Source: Salinibacillus aidingensis (GTDB lineage Bacteria; Bacillota; Bacilli; Bacillales; Alkalibacillaceae). From it: a stretch of DNA of 64,000 bases. The position numbers and the translations under genes are program-made. This document shows positions 26,101 through 33,415 of this stretch, one piece after another. The stretch spans positions 124,001 to 188,000 of the forward strand of contig NZ_BAAADO010000002.1 of the NCBI RefSeq assembly GCF_039522525.1. Direction: 5' to 3'. Every line of letters begins with the position of its first letter. Position 1 is the stretch's first letter. Under the pieces are notes generated by a model. The model saw only the letters and a program-made list of their open reading frames with translations, was not told the origin of the DNA and searched no databases.

Positions 26101-27201
26101 TCATGGTGAACCAGGCGTTATATGATTAACCACATACTCTTCTAATCGTTGAATACTATGAATGACATCATCCTTTGTTGTCGACACGCTCATTAGGTGG
26201 ATGGATTCTTCGGGAATGGTGGCTTTTTCAGACAAGGCATCAATGGCTTCCTTTACATGTTCCTGAATTCCCAGTTCTGCAAGTGTGGTTGGCAGGTTTA
26301 ATTCTTTATAATAGGGTAAGAGTTTTGTCACTTCATCATATTTATTTTCCAAGGCTAATTGAACCAAAATGCCGTAAGCGACCTTATCCCCATGGAGAAA
26401 TTTATGGGTTTCCGGAATGGTCGTTAACCCATTGTGAATCGCGTGTGCTCCGGCAATTCTTCCGTATTCATCACCGTAACCACCAACCATTCCTCCTGCC
26501 ATCATAATGGTTTCCGCTACTTTAACTAAAGCAGGTGTGACTTGATGATTCCGGACACTTTCAATGGCTTCTGTTCCCTTATCCAGCAACACATCCCGAC
26601 AAAGCCGGGCAGCATGAAGGGCTATATCCAATGATAACGGTTTTTGCTTTATTTCATCCGTTAATGCAACGGCTTCATACCATTTCGCAATCGTATCTCC
26701 TATTCCGGCCCGCAGGTATTCTACTGGTGAATCAGCAATAATACGCGGCTCTATCAGTACCATATGGGCGGTTTTCGAAAAAACGATATAATGCAGAAAG
26801 TTTCCAGCCCCGTCATAAAATACACTTAGCGGGGTCCAGGGTGAGCAATTGGAAGCCAGGGTCGGAATCAAAATAACAGGAAGATCCAACTCATCTCCTG
26901 CTGCTTTAGCTAAATCGAGTACTTTCCCTCCGCCAACACCAATCACTGCATCTGCCTCGTTATTTCTTAATTTATCAGCAACTCTTGCCACTTCTTCATG
27001 AGTACAATCCCCTTTGTATGGAACATGAACGACGGCGTTATCTAAAGATATATAGTCTTTAGCCGCCTCCCAGGATTTTTCACCATGAATAATGGCAGGA
27101 TTTTCTAGCTTTTGCTCGGATAGTTTCACCGGCAATTGCTGAAGGATTCCTTCTTCACATTGATAAAAATTCGGTGCCCCTCGCACTTGTAGTGATTTCA
27201 T
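26101..27201 (-). CDS. Iron-type alcohol dehydrogenase, HcxA (YbdH)-like
   Basis: Group III metal-dependent dehydrogenase of 366 residues: NAD binding in GVGGGKVLDLAKAAG (about residues 90-104) and metal ligands in GIGDTIAKWYEA (Asp), RIAGAHAIHNG (His) and HKFLHGDKVAYG (His). Relatives include glycerol dehydrogenase and E. coli HcxA, a 2-oxoacid reductase whose gene adjoins the methionine aminotransferase gene ybdL. Here it is divergent from mtnE, upstream of mtnU and preceded by a SAM-I riboswitch, so reduction of 2-oxo-4-methylthiobutyrate is a sensible hypothesis. Start ATG 27201 follows GGGGGGAT. Confidence 0.8.
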   Translation of the reverse strand: MKSLQVRGAPNFYQCEEGILQQLPVKLSEQKLENPAIIHGEKSWEAAKDYISLDNAVVHVPYKGDCTHEEVARVADKLRNNEADAVIGVGGGKVLDLAKAAGDELDLPVILIPTLASNCSPWTPLSVFYDGAGNFLHYIVFSKTAHMVLIEPRIIADSPVEYLRAGIGDTIAKWYEAVALTDEIKQKPLSLDIALHAARLCRDVLLDKGTEAIESVRNHQVTPALVKVAETIMMAGGMVGGYGDEYGRIAGAHAIHNGLTTIPETHKFLHGDKVAYGILVQLALENKYDEVTKLLPYYKELNLPTTLAELGIQEHVKEAIDALSEKATIPEESIHLMSVSTTKDDVIHSIQRLEEYVVNHITPGSP

Positions 27202-27216
27202 TGTTTATCCCCCCAT

Positions 27217-27365
27217 AAAAAAAGCTCTTCCAGTCAGAGGAAGAGCGTCCGCAACACATTTCCTCTTATCTCCCAACTAATGTTGAAGGATTTAGCACCG
27301 TGTACAATGATGTACCGGTTGCCGGGTTTCATCGGGCCAGTCCCTCCACCTTCTCTTTATAAGAG
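27217..27365 (-). ncRNA. SAM-I riboswitch (S-box) with terminator
   Basis: On the minus strand P1 pairs CTCTTATAAAG (27355-27365) with AGATAAGAG (27262-27271 region). The core has GAGGGACTGGCCCGATGAAA, CCCGGCAACC and GGTGCTAAATCC. The terminator GCTCTTCC/GGAAGAGC with seven T's is at 27217-27246. High SAM should switch off the hcxA-like and mtnU genes. Confidence 0.95.
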
Positions 27366-27522
27366 TTAAAAATATATGAAATTATCAATCATTATCCCAC
27401 TTGGTACACCTCCTGTCAATTAAATGGCAAAACCTTTTGTCAATTTTGACTTTACAAAAAATAGTCAAATAGATATGATTAGTAAAATAATTCTATTCGA
27501 TACGTCTTAGGAGATGAGAAGT

Positions 27523-28698
27523 TTGAGAACCTTTCCACAGTCAGAAATGCTACAGAGACTACCTGCACAGTTCTTTGAAGGACTAGTGAAAAAGGTAAAA
27601 GAAAAGCAACAGCAAGGGCACGATATTATTAATTTAGGCCAGGGAAACCCGGATTTACCGACGCCACCTCATATCATTAAAGCATTGCAGCATGCGGCGG
27701 AAGATCCATTGACCCATCAATATTCCCCATTCCAGGGATATGACCTTTTAAAGGACGCGGTTGCCACATTCTATAAACGGGAATATGGAGTAGAAATCGA
27801 TGCAAATAAAGAAGTAGCCATCCTTTTTGGGGCCAAAGCCGGACTGGCAGAAATTAGTCCTTGCTTATTAAATCCAGGTGATATTGCCCTTATGCCGGAT
27901 CCCGGTTATCCCGATTATATGTCCGGGATTGCTCTTGCAAATGCTGAATCTATTTTTATGCCTCTATTGGAGAAAAATAACTTTCTGCCGGACTATACGG
28001 CTATTCCAGAAGATTTAAAAGATCAGGCGAAAGTCATGTTTTTAAATTACCCTAATAATCCCACGACAGCGACTGCAACAAAAGAATTCTTTGATGAAAC
28101 CGTTGCTGTAGCGAAAAAACATAACATTTGTGTCGTTCATGACTTTGCATATGGAGCCATCGGTTTTGATGGGGAAAAACCACAAAGCTTCCTCCAGTCA
28201 GAAGGTGCAAAAGAAGTGGGAGTTGAAATCTATACACTGTCCAAAACCTATAACATGGCAGGCTGGCGGGTAGCCTTTGCAGTGGGAAACCCATCTGTGA
28301 TTCAAAGCATCCAATTACTGCAGGACCACATGTTCATGAGCTTATTCGGTGGCATCCAACACGCAGCTGCCGAAGCCTTATCCGGTGATCAGCAGCCCGT
28401 ACGTGAACTTGTGCAAACCTATCAGGAAAGACGCAATCGTTTCATTAAAAAACTGCTGGAAATGGATATCGAGGTGGAAGCACCACGTGGAACCTTTTTC
28501 GTATGGATGCGTGTACCAGCAGGCTACAGCTCTGAAACGTACGCGGATTTACTTCTCGAAAAAGCACATGTAGTCGCTGCACCTGGTGTTGGCTTTGGGT
28601 ACTATGGCGAAGGATACATACGCCTCGGATTATTAGCAGATGCAGAACGATTAGAAGAGGCAGCCATTCGAATCGGAAGGCTGGGCGATTCCCTATAA
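27523..28698 (+). CDS. mtnE: Methionine salvage aminotransferase MtnE (YkrV)
   Basis: PLP-dependent class I aminotransferase of 391 residues that converts 2-oxo-4-methylthiobutyrate to methionine, using glutamine or another amino donor. Hallmarks: INLGQGNPDLPTPPHI (about residue 35), YPNNPTTATATKEFFDE, DFAYGAIGFDG and the PLP lysine in TLSKTYNMAGWR. The start is taken as TTG 27523 (MRTFPQSEMLQRLP), nine bases after AGGAG; ATG 27514 directly abuts that site. It is divergent from the SAM-riboswitch operon, and I see no S-box in front of it. Confidence 0.9.
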   Translation: MRTFPQSEMLQRLPAQFFEGLVKKVKEKQQQGHDIINLGQGNPDLPTPPHIIKALQHAAEDPLTHQYSPFQGYDLLKDAVATFYKREYGVEIDANKEVAILFGAKAGLAEISPCLLNPGDIALMPDPGYPDYMSGIALANAESIFMPLLEKNNFLPDYTAIPEDLKDQAKVMFLNYPNNPTTATATKEFFDETVAVAKKHNICVVHDFAYGAIGFDGEKPQSFLQSEGAKEVGVEIYTLSKTYNMAGWRVAFAVGNPSVIQSIQLLQDHMFMSLFGGIQHAAAEALSGDQQPVRELVQTYQERRNRFIKKLLEMDIEVEAPRGTFFVWMRVPAGYSSETYADLLLEKAHVVAAPGVGFGYYGEGYIRLGLLADAERLEEAAIRIGRLGDSL

Positions 28699-28785
28699 AA
28701 TAGTAATCATCAATAAGGAGACTGCAAGGTACTGCAAATCCCACCAAAAACAGACATGAATCATATGGAAAAGGGCTAAAACAAA

Positions 28786-28824
28786 AAAACCATCGGATGT
28801 TCCTGTCACCCGATGGTTTTTGGT
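28786..28824. terminator. Terminator after mtnE
   Basis: AAAACCATCGG and CCGATGGTTTT form a perfect 11-bp stem with T's on the plus side and A's on the minus side, so it could act both ways. Confidence 0.8.
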
Positions 28825-28961
28825 TTGATATTCGTTTGAAGCTATAGCCTCGCACACTTCCCCTTCTCTAATCTATGAATCTTCCAGTCTATTCACTATG
28901 CTGTCGAAAGCTGAGGCAATCCTCTGTGCAAAATGTTCACGGCAAAACATCATAGACAAAA

Positions 28962-30101
28962 TCATGAGTTCGATAAATGCTGTACAAATTCCGGAGCTTG
29001 ACAGGCACGAATCGAGCTTTTGCCGGCGGTTGCGAGGGTCGTGTCGATATCAGCTAACAGGTGGCTCAGGACTTCTTCTACTCCGGCCTGGCCGTTGTAA
29101 GCTAATCCATAAACATACGGACGACCGATCAATACGGCATCAGCACCTAAAGACATCGCCTTCACAACATCAGGTCCGCGGCGAATCCCACTATCAAAGA
29201 GGATAGGAATCCTTCCATTTACAGCTTCTGCGACTTTTGGCAGTGCATCCAGTGAAGCGATGGCACCGTCTAATTGTCTTCCGCCGTGATTGGATACCAC
29301 AACACCATCCACCCCGTAATCGATAGCTCTCTTTGCATCATTCGGGTGGAGCACACCTTTTAAAATAATGGGAAGATGGGTTTGTTCACGCAAAAAGGCT
29401 AGGTCCTTCCAGGTTAGTTTTGGCTGGAAGGTGATGTTTACTAATTCATCGATAGCGGCCGCCCGATTTTGCTCAGGAGTTACGTCTAGACGATTTCGGA
29501 AAACAGGATCCTGAAAGTAATTAGCCGAACCATACCCTTCTCGTACAGGGAAAAATTGATTCGTCAAATCAGCTTCCCGAAACCCTAATGCCGGAGTATC
29601 AATGGTTATCACAATCGCTGAGTATCCAGCTTTTTCTGCTCGTCGGAGGAAGCTTACCGTTAGTTCTGGATCTTTACTACAATATAACTGGAACCATCTC
29701 GGTGTATCTCCAAGTGTATCGGCAATTTCCTCCAGTGTATAGGTGGAAACGGTACTGGCAACATAGGGGACCTGTTTCCCCCGTGCTGCTCTCGCAACCG
29801 CTAATTCGCCTTCCGGATGAGCCGCCCCTAAATGACCTACAGGGGCCAGCAGAAATGGCGATGGATAGGTTTGCCCTAGTACCGAAATGGATAAATCCCG
29901 TGTTGATACATCTTGTAAAAACTCCGGAACAAGCTTCCATTTTTTAAAAGCCTCTTCATTTGCCCGTAACGTCTCCTCGTGGCCGGATCCACTTTGAATG
30001 TACGTGAACACTTCATGGCTGAGTTTCTTTTGGGCATGCCTTTCTAAATCCTTATAGCGATAGATTGGTGATAGCTTGCTTTTTACAGCCTCATCAGACA
30101 T
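28962..30101 (-). CDS. FMN-dependent alpha-hydroxyacid oxidase (lactate oxidase/monooxygenase-like)
   Basis: FMN-binding TIM-barrel enzyme of 379 residues that oxidises an L-2-hydroxy acid to the 2-oxo acid. Seen are the substrate/FMN segments APVGHLGAAHPEGE, FQLYCSKDPE, VITIDTPALGFREAD, Lys in ILKGVLHPNDA, the catalytic His in VSNHGGRQLDG and the phosphate-binding FDSGIRRGPDVVKA and LIGRPYVYG. It follows metI by 12 bases as the last gene of metQ-N-I, under a SAM riboswitch, which suggests 2-hydroxy-4-methylthiobutyrate rather than lactate. ATG 30101 has AGAGGTG seven bases upstream. The C-terminal ~15 residues derive from an R1 repeat. Confidence 0.85.
   Translation of the reverse strand: MSDEAVKSKLSPIYRYKDLERHAQKKLSHEVFTYIQSGSGHEETLRANEEAFKKWKLVPEFLQDVSTRDLSISVLGQTYPSPFLLAPVGHLGAAHPEGELAVARAARGKQVPYVASTVSTYTLEEIADTLGDTPRWFQLYCSKDPELTVSFLRRAEKAGYSAIVITIDTPALGFREADLTNQFFPVREGYGSANYFQDPVFRNRLDVTPEQNRAAAIDELVNITFQPKLTWKDLAFLREQTHLPIILKGVLHPNDAKRAIDYGVDGVVVSNHGGRQLDGAIASLDALPKVAEAVNGRIPILFDSGIRRGPDVVKAMSLGADAVLIGRPYVYGLAYNGQAGVEEVLSHLLADIDTTLATAGKSSIRACQAPEFVQHLSNS
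28979..29009 (-). repeat. Dispersed repeat R1, copy 9, diverged, inside the oxidase gene end
   Basis: Minus-strand CGTGCCTGTCAAGCTCCG then GAATTTGTACA: the R1 short variant with several changes. It is translated as part of the C-terminal tail (RACQAPEFVQ) of the alpha-hydroxyacid oxidase. Confidence 0.65.
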
Positions 30102-30113
30102 GGACATACACCT

Positions 30114-30785
30114 CTAATCTTTTTTGAGTTTGGCAGCAACGACATTACCCAGTGACTGAAGCCCCTGAACGAGAATAATCAACACGGCCACGGTGATATA
30201 CATAACGGATGGTTCATAACGCAAATGTCCAAAACGATAGGCTAAATCCCCAAGTCCACCTGCTCCGACTAAACCAGCCATTGCTGTTGCACCAATTAGT
30301 CCAATGGTTGCGATGGTTAACCCTAATATAATCGAGGGTCTTGCCTCCCGCACCATTACATTCCAAATAATATCTTTCGTTTTAATGCCCATGGCTTCAT
30401 AGGCTTCCACGACACCGCGGTCAACCTCCAGTAAAGACGTTTCCATTAAGCGGGCAATATAGGGGGCCGTAAAGACAACAAGCGGGACAATGACCCCTCT
30501 TACTCCAATGGTGGTCCCGACTAGAATTTTCGTAAACGGAAGCATAAAGAAAAGCAAAATAATAAATGGAATCGACCGAATGACATTAATAATCATGTTA
30601 AGAAACCCATTTAAAAACCGATTTTCCAGACTTTTGCCCGGTCTTGTCAGCACAAGCAAAATCCCCATTGGTAATCCGATTAAAATCGATATCACTAAAG
30701 AAATGGAAACCATTTGAAAGGTTTCGATCAGGGCAACCCACAAATAGGAGCCCCATTCATCAAGAAATGCGTTTACTTTGCTCAT
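30114..30785 (-). CDS. metI: Methionine ABC transporter permease MetI
   Basis: Membrane subunit of 223 residues with five helices, which carries methionine inward together with MetN and MetQ. The EAA-type coupling loop is visible as VEAYEAMGIKTKDIIWNVMVREARPSI (segments EAYEAMGIKTKDI and REARPSI), and IRSIPFIILLFFMLPFT is a family-typical block. Its start overlaps metN by 26 bases. Downstream is the hydroxyacid oxidase gene. Confidence 0.93.
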   Translation of the reverse strand: MSKVNAFLDEWGSYLWVALIETFQMVSISLVISILIGLPMGILLVLTRPGKSLENRFLNGFLNMIINVIRSIPFIILLFFMLPFTKILVGTTIGVRGVIVPLVVFTAPYIARLMETSLLEVDRGVVEAYEAMGIKTKDIIWNVMVREARPSIILGLTIATIGLIGATAMAGLVGAGGLGDLAYRFGHLRYEPSVMYITVAVLIILVQGLQSLGNVVAAKLKKD

Positions 30786-31797
30786 AGGTGATCACCTCTT
30801 CTGTTTGAATACCTTTTTCCTGCAGGTAGGATATGGCTTGATGAATTTCAGAATCTTCTCCTTTAAAATGGACGAGTAAAGTGCCAAACGGATCATCCTT
30901 TAATTGCGTAATATTTCCGGATAAGATATTTGGAAATATATCAAAACGCTTTGTAACAATAGCCAGAGCTGGTTCCTCGCTTGAATCTCCCGTGAATTTT
31001 AACGAATAAATCTTACCTGTTTCTTTTAACGAATCAATCATGTCATTGGATAATGGATGGTTGAAAATACCATTCACAAATTTTTTCGTCGTTTCATGTT
31101 TTGGTGATGTAAAGACATCAAGGGTTTTCCCTTGTTCCACCACTTCTCCATTTTCCATGACAGCTACTCGATCACAAATCCGTTGAATCACATGCATCTC
31201 ATGAGTAATCAGCAAAATTGTAATCCCTAACTCTTTGTTGATTCTTAACAGTAAATCAAGGATAGCATCGGTTGTGTCCGGATCCAGCGCACTCGTCCCT
31301 TCATCACTTAACAGCACTTCTGGTTCATGGGAAAGCGCTCGTGCAATCGCAACTCTCTGCTTTTGCCCTCCAGATAACTGTGCCGGATAGGTATCCGCCT
31401 TATCACTTAACCCGACAATATCTAAATAACGATTGACCCGCTCTTTAATATCCTTTTTCGGAACCCCGGTAAGCTTTAAGGGAATCGCAACATTGTCATA
31501 AACGGTTGCGGTTTTTAATAGATTAAAACCCTGAAAAATCATTCCAATTTTTCGTCTTGCTTTTAACAATTCATTAGGAGATAAAGAGGTTAAATCCGTC
31601 CCATCCATACTTACCGTACCTGATGTCGGTTTTTCCAGTAGATTCACATTCCGAACCAATGTACTTTTACCAGCACCACTATAACCAATCACCCCAAAAA
31701 TCTCCCCTTTTTTCACCTCAAGAGAGACATCCTTCAAGGCCTCTATTGGCCCGTTTTCTGTTTGAAATGTTTTTGAAAGGTGGTCAATCTTAATCAT
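30760..31797 (-). CDS. metN: Methionine ABC transporter ATPase MetN
   Basis: ATPase of 345 residues. The ABC domain covers about residues 1-245 with Walker A GYSGAGKST (38-46), signature LSGGQKQRV and Walker B VLLSDEGTSALDP. The C-terminal NIL domain (about 265-345, FDIFPNILSGNITQLKDDP) is the methionine-sensing regulatory domain of this family and strengthens the methionine call. A ~270-base gap containing an R3 repeat and a terminator separates it from metQ, which is unusual. Confidence 0.94.
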   Translation of the reverse strand: MIKIDHLSKTFQTENGPIEALKDVSLEVKKGEIFGVIGYSGAGKSTLVRNVNLLEKPTSGTVSMDGTDLTSLSPNELLKARRKIGMIFQGFNLLKTATVYDNVAIPLKLTGVPKKDIKERVNRYLDIVGLSDKADTYPAQLSGGQKQRVAIARALSHEPEVLLSDEGTSALDPDTTDAILDLLLRINKELGITILLITHEMHVIQRICDRVAVMENGEVVEQGKTLDVFTSPKHETTKKFVNGIFNHPLSNDMIDSLKETGKIYSLKFTGDSSEEPALAIVTKRFDIFPNILSGNITQLKDDPFGTLLVHFKGEDSEIHQAISYLQEKGIQTEEVITYEQSKRIS

Positions 31798-31883
31798 GTA
31801 GAATCTCCTTCCTTCTGTTTAAAGAAAACTCGGCAAATTTTATATCTGAGATCTCAAAAGGATTTCATCATTCACCCAATGTT

Positions 31884-32034
31884 TATAAAGTGAAACTTCC
31901 ATCAGTGGGGGACTTTCCATCCCCACTGATAGTTAGTTGAACTTATCAGGAATTTACTGGCCCCCACTTAGTCCTGTTGGGGTACCCTCAAGACTTGAAA
32001 CGGGGTATTACGACCAGTTCATGCGTGATAAAAA
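31884..32034 (-). repeat. Intercistronic repeat R3, copy 2
   Basis: Matches 18544-18701 along its length. Contains the hairpin ATCAGTGGGG and CCCCACTGAT (about 31901-31930) and the CCCCCACTT / AAACGGGG stem. It lies between metQ and metN. Confidence 0.78.
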
Positions 32035-32057
32035 GAAAGAGCCGCATTGTGCAGCTC
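32027..32057 (-). terminator. Terminator directly after metQ
   Basis: On the minus strand GAGCTGCA, CAA, TGCGGCTC form a tight hairpin followed by TTTCTTTTT, 13 bases beyond the metQ stop. It would make metQ the major transcript, with metNI expressed by read-through. Confidence 0.78.
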
Positions 32058-32069
32058 ATTTCCTTGTTG

Positions 32070-32882
32070 TTACCAGGATACGACCACGGAACCGGCAAAC
32101 TCTTCTTCAACAAATTGCTTGACTTTATCTGAATGGTACGCATTAATGAATTTCTCAATAACCGGATCATCCTGGTTTTCACTGCGAACTGCGATAAGGT
32201 TTACCCATGGTGAATCTTTTGGTTCAATAACAATCGCATCCTCTGTTGGAACGTAGCCAGCTTCCATAGCGTAATTAGTATTAATCGCAGCAGCGGCCAG
32301 TTCACCAAGCTGACGCGGAATTTGTGCTGCTTCCAATTCAACAAATTCCAGTCCTCGTTTATTTTCCTTAATATCCTTCACAGAAGCGTTTGCCCCCACC
32401 TCTTCCGGCAGAGTAATTAATCCTGCCTGCTCGAACAGCATTAATGCACGTGCTCCATTTGTAGGGTCATTCGGTAAGCCAACTTTATCGCCTTCTTTTA
32501 ACTCACTAATATCAGAAATCTTTTCGGAATAGATCCCCATTGGAAAGTTTACAGTTTTCGCAACCTCAACAAGGTCAAGATCACGATCCTCCACCATTTG
32601 ATCCAGGAACGGCTTATGCTGATAGCTGTTAGCATCTAAATCCCCTTCTGCCAGCGCGGTATTGGGGGTAATATAATCGCTAATGACTTCAATTTGAATG
32701 TCTAAACCATCTTCTGCCGCAACTTCTTTCACAACTTCCATAATTTCCTCATGTGGACCGGCTGTGACTCCTACTTTCAAAGAATCCTCGCTCAATGTGG
32801 ATGTCTCAGCATCACCAGCCCCACAGCCTGAAATCATAGCTGCAATAAAAATGACAGATAAAAGACCAAATACTTTTTTCAT
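32070..32882 (-). CDS. metQ: Methionine-binding lipoprotein MetQ
   Basis: Extracellular binding lipoprotein of 270 residues (NlpA family). The signal peptide ends in a lipobox AMISGC, so Cys20 is lipidated. Family blocks are VGVTAGPHEEIMEVVK, YQHKPFLDQM, GDKVGLPNDPTNGARALMLF (about residue 120) and AINTNYAMEAGY. It lies first in a metQ-metN-metI order, directly behind a SAM-I riboswitch, with its own terminator after it. Confidence 0.93.
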   Translation of the reverse strand: MKKVFGLLSVIFIAAMISGCGAGDAETSTLSEDSLKVGVTAGPHEEIMEVVKEVAAEDGLDIQIEVISDYITPNTALAEGDLDANSYQHKPFLDQMVEDRDLDLVEVAKTVNFPMGIYSEKISDISELKEGDKVGLPNDPTNGARALMLFEQAGLITLPEEVGANASVKDIKENKRGLEFVELEAAQIPRQLGELAAAAINTNYAMEAGYVPTEDAIVIEPKDSPWVNLIAVRSENQDDPVIEKFINAYHSDKVKQFVEEEFAGSVVVSW

Positions 32883-32923
32883 GTTTTTCTCTCCCTTTTG
32901 TTTTAAAAATTATGTAGTATAAA

Positions 32924-33093
32924 GAAAAGCCCCTCCATAAAAATGGAGAGGCTTATACACAAATAAATATAATCGACCTCTCTCATCTATCAAAACATCA
33001 ACAGTTTTGCAGGAAGTAGCACCTTTTCTTACATTTGTAAGAACGGTTGCCGGGCGTCATCGGTCCTGTCCCTCAGCCACTCTTGATAAGAGA
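32924..33093 (-). ncRNA. SAM-I riboswitch (S-box) before metQ
   Basis: On the minus strand P1 CTCTTATCAAGAG (33080-33092) pairs with the GATGAGAGAGG side (32977-32987). Core elements GAGGGACAGGACCGATGA, CCCGGCAACC and GGTGCTACTTCCTG are present. The terminator GCCTCTCCAT/ATGGAGGGGC with a T-rich tail is at 32924-32952. SAM should shut off methionine import and the oxidase gene. Confidence 0.95.
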
Positions 33094-33272
33094 TTTTCAT
33101 ATTATTCAATTATCGAACGTTTTATCGGCATCTTCCGAAAAAAGATTAATGTCATTGTATAGGAGGGAAAATCAGCTGTCAATGGAAAATTAGAAAAATT
33201 ATGTTTTCTTTGCGTTGGTTTTATTTTATTCAAAGGCAAAAAATCCTCAATGTTTTCAGGATAGATGCGTTA

Positions 33273-33411
33273 TCCATATCAAAACAGGCAGAGCTGATCT
33301 TCCATTCAGCTCTGCCTGTTCATAGCAGGGTTGTCCATAAGTGTACCTGGTACGTGTCTTCATTTGTGAAACATTTTGTGAAACAAGATTTTTCGGGGCG
33401 TGACAGGCACC
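33273..33411 (-). repeat. Repeat block R2, copy B, with terminator and R1 (long) copy 10
   Basis: Matches 25006-25143; the 13-bp stem CAGGCAGAGCTGA/TCAGCTCTGCCTG (33285-33318) is identical and only the loop differs. It starts four bases after the acyl-CoA ligase stop and should terminate that operon. Confidence 0.88.
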
Positions 33412-33415
33412 AACT

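Noticed and set aside
28962..30101. Simple call as lactate oxidase
   Set aside because: Location behind metI under a SAM riboswitch argues for a methionine-related hydroxy acid; family alone does not decide the substrate.
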